Shown: positions 56,402 through 64,000 of the stretch, piece by piece
How the letters are laid out: every line of letters begins with the position of its first letter
How positions within the stretch are numbered: the first letter of the stretch is position 1
NCBI RefSeq assembly: GCF_009806575.1
Contig: NZ_CP047095.1
Coordinates: 2,608,001 to 2,672,000 of the forward strand
DNA length: 64,000 bases
DNA from: Rossellomorea marisflavi
GTDB lineage: Bacteria; Bacillota; Bacilli; Bacillales; Bacillaceae_B
Direction: 5' to 3'
The notes under the pieces: generated by a model
What the model was told of the DNA's origin: nothing
The model's database searches: none
The model's input: the letters and a program-made list of their open reading frames with translations, nothing else
Translations under genes and position numbers: made by a program

Positions 56402-57064
56402 TCAGTATGCTTCAAGCTTCACATCATCATGGACGATGAGGTCCGCTGCCGTTGATGACTTGATATCATCCACGCTGAAGCCGTTGGCCACTTCACGCAG
56501 AACCAGCCCTTCATCCGTGACGTCCATGACCGCACGATCGGTAATGATGCGGTCCACGACGCCCCTGCCTGTAAGCGGAAGAGTGCATTCCTTGAGGATT
56601 TTGCTCTCCCCGCTCTTGTTCACGTGCTCCATGATGACGATGATGCGTTTTGCCCCGTGGACAAGGTCCATGGCTCCGCCCATCCCTTTGATCATCTTGC
56701 CTGGGATCATCCAGTTGGCGAGATCGCCATTTTCCGCCACTTCCATTCCTCCGAGGATGGCGATATTGATATGTCCTCCCCGGATCATGGCAAAGGACTC
56801 CGCACTATCAAAGTACGCGGACCCGGGAATGGCCGTCACGGTCTCTTTTCCTGCGTTGATGAGATCTGCGTCCACTTCCTCTTCTGTCGGATACGGTCCG
56901 ATACCGAGCAACCCATTCTCTGATTGCAGGACCACCTGCTTATTGTCCGTGATATAGTTGGCTACGAGCGTAGGCATCCCGATGCCGAGGTTGACGTAGA
57001 AGCCATCCTCGATTTCTTTTTCCGCACGCCTGGCAATCCGCTCCCTCATACTTCCTCGATCCAT
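56402..57064 (-). CDS. scoB: 3-oxoacid CoA-transferase subunit B
   Basis: A 220-residue subunit of succinyl-CoA:acetoacetate CoA-transferase. It carries the catalytic Glu in [12 protein letters not shown] and the [10 protein letters not shown] and [11 protein letters not shown] motifs. The ATG at 57064 follows GGGAG by eight bases. With ScoA it activates acetoacetate, which the adjoining thiolase splits to acetyl-CoA. Confidence 0.9.
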   Translation of the reverse strand: MDRGSMRERIARRAEKEIEDGFYVNLGIGMPTLVANYITDNKQVVLQSENGLLGIGPYPTEEEVDADLINAGKETVTAIPGSAYFDSAESFAMIRGGHINIAILGGMEVAENGDLANWMIPGKMIKGMGGAMDLVHGAKRIIVIMEHVNKSGESKILKECTLPLTGRGVVDRIITDRAVMDVTDEGLVLREVANGFSVDDIKSSTAADLIVHDDVKLEAY

Positions 57065-57081
57065 TTCCTCCACTCCCTTTC

Positions 57082-57771
57082 TTATGATTTTACCGTTCTT
57101 CGCTCGATCCGCTTCTCTTGATCGGCTTGGATGAGCCGTTGGACGTAGACGCTCGGCGTATGGACCTCGGCAGGGTTCATGCTGCCCGTTTCCACAAGCT
57201 CTTCCACCTCGGCGATCGTCACCTTACCGGCAGCGGCAATCATAGGATTGAAGTTCTGGGCGGTTTTATTGTAGATGAGGTTCCCCATCTTATCGCCCTT
57301 CCAAGCACGGACAAGTGAAAAATCGGCGGTGTACGCCTCCTCGAGGAGGTACTCCTTCCCATTGAAGGTGCGCGTCTCCTTGCCTTCGGCCACCGGGGTA
57401 CCGACGCCTGCCGGAGTGTAGAATGCCGGGATGCCGGCTCCGCCCGCACGGATTTTCTCAGCAAGGGTACCCTGAGGGACGAGCTCGACTTCCAGCTCTC
57501 CCGAAAGGACTTGACGTTCGAACTCTTTATTCTCCCCTACATACGAACCGATCATCTTGTCGATCTGTTTGTTCTTCAATAGTAAGCCTAGTCCCCAGTC
57601 ATCCACCCCGCAGTTATTCGAGATGACGGTCAGGTTCTTGACTCCTTTCTTTTCAAGGGCCAGGATCAATTTCTCCGGGATCCCACACAGGCCGAAGCCT
57701 CCTACCATCAATGTCGCCCCGTCCTTGATATCGGCTACAGCTTCATCATACGATGTGTATACGGTTTTCAT
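57082..57771 (-). CDS. scoA: 3-oxoacid CoA-transferase subunit A
   Basis: A 229-residue alpha subunit with the CoA-transferase family I signature [19 protein letters not shown] and [18 protein letters not shown] seven bases before the ATG at 57771 sets the start. It lies 17 bases before scoB and directly after the thiolase gene; the three form one operon. Confidence 0.91.
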   Translation of the reverse strand: MKTVYTSYDEAVADIKDGATLMVGGFGLCGIPEKLILALEKKGVKNLTVISNNCGVDDWGLGLLLKNKQIDKMIGSYVGENKEFERQVLSGELEVELVPQGTLAEKIRAGGAGIPAFYTPAGVGTPVAEGKETRTFNGKEYLLEEAYTADFSLVRAWKGDKMGNLIYNKTAQNFNPMIAAAGKVTIAEVEELVETGSMNPAEVHTPSVYVQRLIQADQEKRIERRTVKS

Positions 57772-57787
57772 CTCGTTCCCTCCCATT

Positions 57788-58975
57788 CTATTGATTCAGT
57801 TCAACGATCGTCGCAACGCCCTGGCCTCCACCAATGCAAAGCGTAGCAAGACCGTGGGTGACATTTCGCTTCTTCATCTCGTGAATGAGGGTCACAAGGA
57901 TCCTGGTCCCGCTCGCACCGATCGGGTGGCCGAGGGCAATCGCCCCTCCATTCACATTCAGGCGCTCCTTATCGAAATGAAGCTCTTTATCAACAGCAAG
58001 GGACTGAGCCGCGAACGCTTCATTCGCTTCTACGAGACCCATGTCTTCAAGGCTCATCCCTGTCTTCTCCATGACTCTCTTCACCGCCGAAACCGGTCCG
58101 ATTCCCATCACACTCGGGTCGACGCCTGCATTGGCATTCCCTTTGATCACGACAAGGGGGATGATCCCCAGCTCATCCGCCTTCTTCCTGGACATGACCA
58201 ACACTGCTGCTGCACCGTCATTGATGCCCGACGCATTTCCCGCCGTGACCGTCCCTTCTTTTTTGAAGGCCGGGCGGAGCTTGGATAACCCTTCAGCCGT
58301 CGAGCCTTTCCTCGGGAACTCATCCTGACGGAATACGACTGCTTCCCCTTTTCGCTGCGGTATTTCCACCGGCACGATCTCATCGTCGAATCTTCCTTCT
58401 TCGATGGCGGATACAGCTTTTTGCTGACTCCATGCCGCAAATTCATCCTGCTCTTCCCTCGTCAGTCCATATCGATCACACAGATTCTCAGCCGTGACGC
58501 CCATATGGTAATCATTGAAGGCACACCAGAGCCCGTCAGAGATCATGCTGTCGACGACCTTCTGATCCCCCATCTTATAGCCGTCCCTTGCCCCTTTTAA
58601 TAAATACGGGGCCATGCTCATATTCTCCATCCCTCCGGCAACGACGATATCGGCATCACCCGCAAGGATGGCCTGCGTTGCCAGGTGGACAGTTTTAAGG
58701 CCGGAGCCGCATACTTTATTGATGGTCATGGCGGGGACGGTTTCCGGCAGTCCAGCCTTGATGGAAGCCTGACGTGCAGGGTTCTGCCCGAGGCCTGCCT
58801 GGAGCACATTCCCCATGATCACTTCATCAACCTGATCGGGGTCCACCCCCGCTTTATCCAATGCTTCTCTAATCACGATGGCACCAAGGTCCGGCGCCGA
58901 TACGCCCTTCAGCGAACCGTTGAATGCCCCGATTGCTGTCCGCACCGCACTGACGATCACCACTTCATTCGACAT
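57788..58975 (-). CDS. Acetyl-CoA C-acetyltransferase (thiolase)
   Basis: A 395-residue type II thiolase. It has the nucleophile Cys in [26 protein letters not shown], the His in [14 protein letters not shown] and the final catalytic Cys in LCIGGGQG. It interconverts acetoacetyl-CoA and two acetyl-CoA. Two adjacent ATGs exist; the second (58975) has the better spacing. The gene order thiolase-scoA-scoB implies ketone-body or leucine use. It resembles B. subtilis MmgA/YhfS. Confidence 0.92.
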   Translation of the reverse strand: MSNEVVIVSAVRTAIGAFNGSLKGVSAPDLGAIVIREALDKAGVDPDQVDEVIMGNVLQAGLGQNPARQASIKAGLPETVPAMTINKVCGSGLKTVHLATQAILAGDADIVVAGGMENMSMAPYLLKGARDGYKMGDQKVVDSMISDGLWCAFNDYHMGVTAENLCDRYGLTREEQDEFAAWSQQKAVSAIEEGRFDDEIVPVEIPQRKGEAVVFRQDEFPRKGSTAEGLSKLRPAFKKEGTVTAGNASGINDGAAAVLVMSRKKADELGIIPLVVIKGNANAGVDPSVMGIGPVSAVKRVMEKTGMSLEDMGLVEANEAFAAQSLAVDKELHFDKERLNVNGGAIALGHPIGASGTRILVTLIHEMKKRNVTHGLATLCIGGGQGVATIVELNQ

Positions 58976-59056
58976 CATTCTTCCTCCCTTTCTTACAATC
59001 TGGTGTGTTTTTAAGAGAGTTCGACCATAAAAACATTCCCATCATACAGTTTTCGA

Positions 59057-59070
59057 TGAAAGCGGTTAAA
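59057..59070. promoter_or_regulatory. cre-like site between thiolase and HMG-CoA lyase
   Basis: TGAAAGCGGTTAAA matches the cre consensus TGWAANCGNTNWCA at all but one place. It sits between the divergent starts, so it could serve both directions. Confidence 0.5.
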
Positions 59071-59099
59071 TTCCTCTAAATTTGACGAAAAATTTTTAG

Positions 59100-59129
59100 T
59101 TGATTTATATATTAGAATATTTCTACAAT
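59100..59129 (+). promoter_or_regulatory. Sigma-A promoter of mvaB
   Basis: TTGATT (59100-59105), 18-base spacer, TACAAT (59124-59129), 18 bases before the ATG. Confidence 0.6.
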
Positions 59130-59147
59130 AGAGGCAGGAGGGAGATT

Positions 59148-60038
59148 ATGAAACTACCTAAACAAGTGACGATCATCGAAGTCGGCCCCCGGGACGGACT
59201 TCAAAACGAACAGAACTTTGTGCCCACTGAAGTAAAAGCTGCCTTCATACGGAAGCTCAAGGCTTCAGGGATCAAAGAGATGGAACTGACTTCCTTCGTT
59301 TCCCCGAAGTGGGTGCCCCAGATGCAGGACGCATATGATATTGTGGAAAACTGTCTGACGGAGGATTCTCGTGACATCGTTTTGGCGCCGAACCGGAAAG
59401 GGGTCGAACGCGTCTATGAAACGGGGTGTCGTGCCATCGCCGTCTTCGTGGGCGTAAGCTCGGGATTCAATCGGAAGAATATCAACAAGTCGACGGAAGA
59501 GGCTCTTGAGGAGATCCTGCCTCTGGTCAAGCAAATGAAGGAACGGGGCTATTTCGTCCGTGCCTGCATCTCGACGGCATTTCACTGTCCTTATGAAGGG
59601 AAAGTTGATCCGTATGAGACCCTAGCCATCTGTAAGGCGTTCCGTGATGCCGGTGTGGATGAGCTGAGCGTCGCAGATACGATCGGGAAAGCGGATCCGC
59701 TCGAAGCATTCTCGCTCTTTTCCCTGTTGAAGCGTGAATTGCCCGACGTGCTCATGACGGCGCATTTCCACGACACCCGGAAGATGGCCCTGCCCAATAT
59801 CCTTGCTTCCATGCAGGCAGGCGTCACCAGATTCGATTCTTCTGCAGGTGGTCTCGGAGGTTGTCCTTTTGCCCCAGGTGCCACAGGAAATGTTGCAACG
59901 GAAGACGTCGTTTATATGCTGGACTCCATGGGGATCTCCACCGGCATTGATCTTGAAAAATTGACCGAGGCCATACGGGAGGTCTCCCCTCATATTTCAC
60001 GGAAAATTGAAAGCGGTTACTATAATCTGAGTCTTTGA
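59148..60038 (+). CDS. mvaB: Hydroxymethylglutaryl-CoA lyase
   Basis: A 296-residue TIM-barrel enzyme that splits HMG-CoA into acetoacetate and acetyl-CoA. It has EVGPRDGLQNE near the N-terminus and the signature GGLGGCPFAPGATGNVATED with its catalytic Cys. CAGGAGGGAG precedes the ATG. It is divergent from the thiolase-scoAB operon, which would process its acetoacetate. This is the end of leucine breakdown (B. subtilis YngG). Confidence 0.93.
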   Translation: MKLPKQVTIIEVGPRDGLQNEQNFVPTEVKAAFIRKLKASGIKEMELTSFVSPKWVPQMQDAYDIVENCLTEDSRDIVLAPNRKGVERVYETGCRAIAVFVGVSSGFNRKNINKSTEEALEEILPLVKQMKERGYFVRACISTAFHCPYEGKVDPYETLAICKAFRDAGVDELSVADTIGKADPLEAFSLFSLLKRELPDVLMTAHFHDTRKMALPNILASMQAGVTRFDSSAGGLGGCPFAPGATGNVATEDVVYMLDSMGISTGIDLEKLTEAIREVSPHISRKIESGYYNLSL

Positions 60039-60048
60039 TTTCCCTTTC

Positions 60049-60078
60049 AGCGCTCCCTTTGGGTGGCGCTCTTTTTGT
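60049..60078 (+). terminator. Terminator of mvaB
   Basis: AGCGC..CCC/GGG..GCGCT stem followed by CTTTTTG. Confidence 0.8.
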
Positions 60079-60159
60079 ATCTGTGGAGTGCTCTCCGTTT
60101 CTCTTTTTAGCCCGATTTGCTAAGATGGAAGAAAATGATGCTTCGAGGTGAGCCATTAG

Positions 60160-61077
60160 ATGAAGAAGAAGTTAGCCGTACTGGGAGGCGCCGTCTCCAC
60201 ATTGGGCCTGCTCGGTCTATACATAACCAATCGCTTCATGTATCTGCCCAAAAAAGAGGAAAAGGACATTTACGAACGTGAAATCCAGGCAAACCGCCTG
60301 ATTGAACATGAATACAATACCCTTCCGAAACAGGAAGTGACCATCACCTCCCCCTTTGGATATTCCATCAACGCCGTCTTCATCACCCCCTACCCAAAGG
60401 GCAAATTCATGATCTTCTGCCACGGTGTGACGGAGAACAGATGGAACTCGGTGAAGTATATGAACCTATTCCTTAAGAGAGGCTACAATGCGGTCCTCTA
60501 TGACCATCGACGACACGGCGAGTCCGGCGGGAAGTCGACGAGCTACGGATATTTCGAGAAGCAAGATCTGAAGGCTGTGGTGGACGAATTGATCCGTCGC
60601 GAAGGCGACGATGTGCACTTCGGTATCCACGGGGAATCCATGGGGGCAGCCACCCTCCTTCTTTATGCGGGCAGCGTCGAGGACAGGGCAGATTTCTATA
60701 TCGCGGATTGTCCTTATTCGGACTTCGGTCAGCAGCTGACCTACCGGATGAGCGCGGAGGTGAAGCTCCCATCCAAAGCGGTCCTCCCCCTTATCAACGG
60801 GATGCTGAAGCTCCGGGAAGGGTATACCTTGAAGGACATTGCACCCCTCGCCGTCGTGGACCGGATCAAAAAACCCGTCCTCTTCATCCACAGTGCCGAC
60901 GATGATTTCATCCTGCCTCGGATGACGGAGGAGCTCTTCGAAAAGAAGAAGGGACCCAAACAGCTGTTTCTGGATTTCAAAGGTGCACACGCCCAATCGT
61001 ATAATGATAATCCCGAAAAATACGAAGAAGTCATCGACGAGTTCCTTCAGCGTTTCACCGAAGGCGGTGAATCATGA
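60160..61077 (+). CDS. yqkD: Alpha/beta hydrolase (YqkD-like)
   Basis: A 305-residue alpha/beta hydrolase. An N-terminal membrane helix (residues 4-25) is followed by the nucleophile elbow GIHGESMGAATL, an acid in HSADDDFILP and a His near GAHAQSYNDNP. The length equals B. subtilis YqkD. Substrate unknown. First gene of a three-gene operon; it overlaps the next gene by four bases. Confidence 0.87.
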   Translation: MKKKLAVLGGAVSTLGLLGLYITNRFMYLPKKEEKDIYEREIQANRLIEHEYNTLPKQEVTITSPFGYSINAVFITPYPKGKFMIFCHGVTENRWNSVKYMNLFLKRGYNAVLYDHRRHGESGGKSTSYGYFEKQDLKAVVDELIRREGDDVHFGIHGESMGAATLLLYAGSVEDRADFYIADCPYSDFGQQLTYRMSAEVKLPSKAVLPLINGMLKLREGYTLKDIAPLAVVDRIKKPVLFIHSADDDFILPRMTEELFEKKKGPKQLFLDFKGAHAQSYNDNPEKYEEVIDEFLQRFTEGGES

Positions 61078-61976
61078 TCCCTAAGGCATTTGCTGAAAAG
61101 ATGGTGGCTATGCACGGGGAGCGGGGCATGGAATGGATCCGCCGGACGGAAGGCCTGCTCGCTTCAATCAAGGATGAGGGCACTCTCACATTCGGGGACC
61201 CATTCGACCTCAGCTACAACTTCGTCATCCCTGCATCTGATGGCACTCACGACTACGTATTGAAGACAGGATTCCCCGGCCAGGAATTCACCCATGAATA
61301 CCAGGCTCTCCAAGCCTTTGAAGGGCCGGGTGTGGTCAAGTTGATGGAAGGCAAACCGGAAGAAGGCTGGATGCTCCTTGATCTTGTAAAGCCCGGAACC
61401 CCTCTCCACACCATAAAGGAGGAAGCGGACGTGCTGGCCATCTGGTCTGAATGCGCAGGGGCGCTTTGGCGTCAGCTTCCAGACGGTGCGGATTTCCCGA
61501 CGGTCTCAGATTGGTCAAGGGGCCTCGCCAGGCTCCGTGATCGCTTCGGCGGCGGAACCGGCCCCATTCCGGAGTATCTGGTTGAAAAGGCCGAAACCCT
61601 TTTCCCCGAGTTGCTTTCAACAGCCGGTCCCCTTTATCTTTTGCACGGTGATCTGCATCACGGCAATATCCTGCATTCAGACAGGGACGGCTGGACGGTC
61701 ATCGATCCGAAAGGACTGATCGGAGAGCGGGAGTATGACTGCATCCAGTTCATGCTCAATCATTGGCAGGACCACCCGGAACCCCTTTTGCTCCTCGCTT
61801 TGAGGGCCGGGACGCTCGCATCCTCCCTTTCCCTTTCATACGGGAGATTGATTCGCTATGGTCTTTGCCACTCTATACTCTCTGCCAGCTGGTGCACGGA
61901 AGACGGCGTCGGCGATCCGTCCAACGGCATTGAACTGGCCAAATTATTCGATACGCTCATCCAAGACGAACACTGA
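61074..61976 (+). CDS. Aminoglycoside-phosphotransferase-type kinase
   Basis: A 300-residue protein-kinase-fold enzyme. The catalytic loop is LLHGDLHHGNILHSD and the metal motif is WTVIDPKGLIGEREYD, the pattern of the APH(6)/hydroxyurea-kinase family. Such proteins phosphorylate aminoglycosides or other small molecules. Chromosomal housekeeping context (overlap with yqkD) gives no proof of resistance. ATG 61074 overlaps the yqkD stop. Confidence 0.85.
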   Translation: MIPKAFAEKMVAMHGERGMEWIRRTEGLLASIKDEGTLTFGDPFDLSYNFVIPASDGTHDYVLKTGFPGQEFTHEYQALQAFEGPGVVKLMEGKPEEGWMLLDLVKPGTPLHTIKEEADVLAIWSECAGALWRQLPDGADFPTVSDWSRGLARLRDRFGGGTGPIPEYLVEKAETLFPELLSTAGPLYLLHGDLHHGNILHSDRDGWTVIDPKGLIGEREYDCIQFMLNHWQDHPEPLLLLALRAGTLASSLSLSYGRLIRYGLCHSILSASWCTEDGVGDPSNGIELAKLFDTLIQDEH

Positions 61977-61995
61977 CAGAAGGAGACACGACACC

Positions 61996-62678
61996 ATGAC
62001 ATTCTATAAGACTTTATTTTTTGACGTAGACGACACGCTGCTGGACTTTAAAGCTGCGGAAGAAGAGGCCATCACCCTCCTCTTCACAGAACATGGGATA
62101 CCCCTTGCGCAGGAGACAAGATCCCGTTATTCAATCCTCAATCAATCCCTATGGCGAGATCATGAACAAGGAAAACTTGATCGGGATACGCTCCTCAACA
62201 CCCGATTCTCTCTCTTTTTCAAGGAGCTCGGACAAGAAGTCGACGGGAAGGCTCTCGGCGAACAGTATCGCTCCTATCTCGAAAGGGGGGATCAGCTCAT
62301 GGACGGCGCTCTTGAGACCATCACGGCCCTGAAGGAAGATCATGATCTTTACATCGTCACCAACGGGGTGTCGAAAACCCAGTATAAGCGCCTCGCTTCT
62401 TCCGGCCTTCATCCCTTATTCCTTGAAATCTTCGTATCCGAAGACACCGGCTTCCAAAAGCCGATGAAAGAATTCTTCGACCACGTCTTTGCACGGATCC
62501 CGGGCCTTGACCGGTCGGGGAGCCTCATCATCGGCGACTCCCTGACGGCAGACATCCAAGGGGATCCATGAGCGGGATCGATACCTGCTGGTACAACCCC
62601 TCTGGTAAGCCGAATGACAGCGGAATCGTTCCTACTTATGAAATCCGCGACCTCCGGGAGCTTTTGAAGCTTCTATAA
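61996..62678 (+). pseudogene. HAD-family phosphatase (YjjG-like), single-base frameshift near the C-terminus
   Basis: A HAD-IA hydrolase with motif I FFDVDDTLLDF (Asp10, Asp12), motif II FIVTNG-type YIVTNGVSK, the Lys of FQKPMKEFF and motif IV IIGDSLTADI. The frame breaks at four G (62560-62563). With one more G the protein continues IQGGSMSGIDTCWYNPSGKP to RELLKLL and stops at 62678, giving the 227-residue length of nucleotidase-like YjjG/YfnB proteins. Without it the protein ends eight residues after motif IV. Third gene of the yqkD operon with an AGGAG site. Confidence 0.88.
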
Positions 62679-62681
62679 ATA

Positions 62682-62716
62682 AACGCCCCGCATCCTCTTG
62701 GTGGATGCGGGGCGTT
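62682..62716. terminator. Bidirectional terminator between HAD gene and yqkB
   Basis: AACGCCCCGCATCC/GGATGCGGGGCGTT, a 14-bp perfect stem with a seven-base loop. Flanking tails are only partly T-rich. Confidence 0.85.
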
Positions 62717-62721
62717 CCGGT

Positions 62722-63051
62722 TCATTCCGGGAACAGCACAAAGTTCATTCGTCCGTTGATGATCTGACCCGGGCTTTTCAGTTGGAAAGTGTTGCTTGAA
62801 GGTGAAAAATCGATTTTTAACTGTTCGTCAAGGAAGACCATCTTGGACTTCTCCACAAGGATGGGGCCCTCATTCGTCTCGATCACAAGATCCTCGCCTT
62901 CCACCGGCTCATGTACATACCAAAGCGTCGGAATCCCGCTGACGACGCACCCGCATCCCTCTGTGTCATACTTTAATTTTATATGGCCTTCCCGGCCGGA
63001 AATTTTCTGTTCGATGATTTCACTTGCTTTTTCGGTCCACTCAATTTTCAT
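62722..63051 (-). CDS. yqkB: HesB/IscA-like iron-sulfur protein (YqkB)
   Basis: A 109-residue HesB-type protein. The conserved core contains LKYDTEGCGCVVSGIP, with two adjacent Cys instead of the usual three-Cys A-type arrangement. AAGGAGG precedes the ATG. Matches B. subtilis YqkB. Role in iron-sulfur handling is a family inference. Confidence 0.85.
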   Translation of the reverse strand: MKIEWTEKASEIIEQKISGREGHIKLKYDTEGCGCVVSGIPTLWYVHEPVEGEDLVIETNEGPILVEKSKMVFLDEQLKIDFSPSSNTFQLKSPGQIINGRMNFVLFPE

Positions 63052-63166
63052 CTTGTCTGCCTCCTTTACCCTTCCATACTATCATAGTTGGAGAAGACGT
63101 ATTGCAATTTCGGCTCAGTCCCTATACTATCAAAGAGATTACACGATTTTGAAAGGGTGGATGACA

Positions 63167-63382
63167 ATGTCAAAAGCACAGATCAAAGTGAACGATAACG
63201 GGTCTTTCCGGGTCAGCGGGGATGTTGAACTCGTAGATGCCGACGGGAATGTATTCCCAACAAAACCGGTATTCACCCTATGCCGATGCGGCATGTCTGC
63301 GAATATGCCGTTTTGCGACGCATCCCACAAAGGGAAATTCGACTCCTGCGTGCGCGCCGAAAAAGTCCTGGACGAAGAATAA
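63167..63382 (+). CDS. CDGSH-type iron-sulfur protein
   Basis: A 71-residue protein whose CDGSH motif CRCGMSANMPFCDASHKGKF supplies three Cys and one His to a [2Fe-2S] cluster. The usual Gly of CDGSH is Ala here. The ATG at 63167 has AAGGGTGG six bases upstream; another ATG two codons earlier overlaps that site. It is probably a small redox or cluster-transfer protein. Confidence 0.85.
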   Translation: MSKAQIKVNDNGSFRVSGDVELVDADGNVFPTKPVFTLCRCGMSANMPFCDASHKGKFDSCVRAEKVLDEE

Positions 63383-63715
63383 TCACTCATCGATCCGGAT
63401 ATCTGCTATGTCAGCTAGCCGGATCGCATGGACCTCACCGAAGCGATCCACTACACGGAGCTTCCCCTCAAGGGAATCTGCGTGGTGAATTTCCCCGATG
63501 AGGAGGCGATGCCGCTCCCTTTCATAATGAGTGATCATCACACTCCTGCCGTATTCCACCGCTTCTGTCACCACTTCATTCATCATCTCTAACTCCTGTT
63601 CATCCAGCTCCCTTCGCTTTTCAAACGAGTCTTCCTCCGCCCAATCCCTCAGCATTTTCACATGCTCGGGAAGCATCATCGATGTCCACTTGATTTTCCC
63701 ACGATCGCGAATCAT
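63383..63715 (-). CDS. YolD-like protein (YqjX)
   Basis: A 110-residue protein with the YolD signature KWTSMMLPEHVKML. YolD-like genes accompany Y-family polymerases, as here, where it lies 20 bases after uvrX. ATG 63715 follows AGAGGTGA; a GTG at 63724 is the alternative. Its stop touches the CDGSH stop, with no terminator between. Confidence 0.87.
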   Translation of the reverse strand: MIRDRGKIKWTSMMLPEHVKMLRDWAEEDSFEKRRELDEQELEMMNEVVTEAVEYGRSVMITHYERERHRLLIGEIHHADSLEGKLRVVDRFGEVHAIRLADIADIRIDE

Positions 63716-63735
63716 CCCATTCACCTCTCATTCCT

Positions 63736-64000
63736 CTACGATTTATGACCGCCGACCAGCTTCGCCCGGTGGCGTGCCGTCCCGGCCGCCGTGTAGGAAA
63801 CCGCCCTCAGGAGGGAAGAAGATCCATATTTATTCCGGATCCCGTCCACCACATAGCCGAGCCTTTTCAGTTCCGGGCGCTTCAAGTCGAAAAGCGACAT
63901 TTGAAGCGGGCCGTCTTCCACGATATTGGATAACGTAATGGATAATTTCCGGACGGTCCTTCCGCTGTAATTCTCTTCAAACAGCTCCAGGCAGGTCCGG
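63736..64000 (-). CDS. uvrX: Y-family DNA polymerase UvrX (YqjW), C-terminal fragment
   Basis: The last 87 codons of a UmuC/DinB-type translesion polymerase; the gene continues past the right edge. The tail GRTVRKLSITLSNIVEDGPL and LFDLKRPELKRLGYVVDGIR matches the little-finger and C-terminal part of UvrX. It is probably co-transcribed with the YolD-like gene as an SOS-type pair; any LexA box would be outside the window. Confidence 0.87.
   Translation of the reverse strand, partial: RTCLELFEENYSGRTVRKLSITLSNIVEDGPLQMSLFDLKRPELKRLGYVVDGIRNKYGSSSLLRAVSYTAAGTARHRAKLVGGHKS

Noticed and set aside
61074..61976. Acquired aminoglycoside resistance gene
   Set aside because: It is embedded by overlap in a chromosomal operon with no mobile element, and APH-fold kinases have many other substrates.

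Overview
The window is chromosomal DNA of an endospore-forming Firmicute of the family Bacillaceae. Nearly every gene has a clear Bacillus subtilis counterpart, and the order from der (left edge) to uvrX/yqjW (right edge) follows the B. subtilis segment that runs der, cmk, sleB, gudB, fer, sigX, res, dacB, lysA, spoVA, spoIIA, fur, yqkF, yqjW. Base composition is near half G+C by eye, higher than B. subtilis, which would suit a Rossellomorea- or Sutcliffiella-like genus; the genus is an inference. No rRNA, tRNA, CRISPR array, prophage or intact insertion sequence is visible.

Layout. 1-9.9 kb: start of der, a YIEGIA/YphA membrane operon, ypzI, type 2 isopentenyl-diphosphate isomerase, the S1-repeat protein, plsC, cmk, ypfB, the c-di-GMP flagellar brake motI, spore-cortex germination genes sleB-ypeB, and prsW. 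10-25.4 kb: asparaginase, bacillithiol-disulfide reductase, glutamate dehydrogenase gudB with a perfect cre site, mecA paralogue ypbH, a B12-binding MerR regulator with the light-sensor signature, ypbG, a lineage-specific insert (membrane protein, CBS protein, cotJABC), then ypbFED-recS-ypbB, ferredoxin, and ribU behind an FMN riboswitch. 25.4-26.2 kb: a repeat-filled spacer. 26.2-40 kb: sigX-rsiX with a self-type ECF promoter, resABCDE (cytochrome c maturation and redox two-component system), rluB, dacB-spmAB, scpAB, ypuF, ribT. 40-55 kb: lysA, a shortened spoVA operon, spoIIA-sigF, dacF, nucleoside salvage (pdp, pupG, drm), xerD, yqzK, fur, spoIIM, nudF, and tiny mciZ. 55-64 kb: yqkF, yqkE, a ketone-body/acetoacetate set (scoAB, thiolase, divergent HMG-CoA lyase), a hydrolase-kinase-HAD operon, yqkB, a CDGSH protein, a YolD-like gene and the end of uvrX.

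How the genes work together. Sporulation dominates: sigF and its regulators start the forespore programme, spoIIM, dacB-spmAB and cotJABC are mother-cell genes with sigma-E-like promoters here, and spoVA and sleB-ypeB serve dipicolinate handling and germination. Other sets cover redox respiration (res, fer, ypdA), carbon/nitrogen turnover under likely CcpA control (gudB, ketone-body genes) and DNA maintenance (recS, xerD, scpAB, uvrX).

Two points matter to a reader. First, four conserved genes (fni, ypeB, spmA and a HAD phosphatase) are each interrupted by the apparent loss of one base in a G/C homopolymer. This pattern points to sequencing or consensus error rather than four real pseudogenes. 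Second, I see no wholly new multi-gene system. The most interesting biology is the B12-dependent photoreceptor-type regulator, the cut-down spoVA operon, an M23/LysM peptidase that looks sigma-E controlled, and a possible RNA hairpin over the spoIIAA start.
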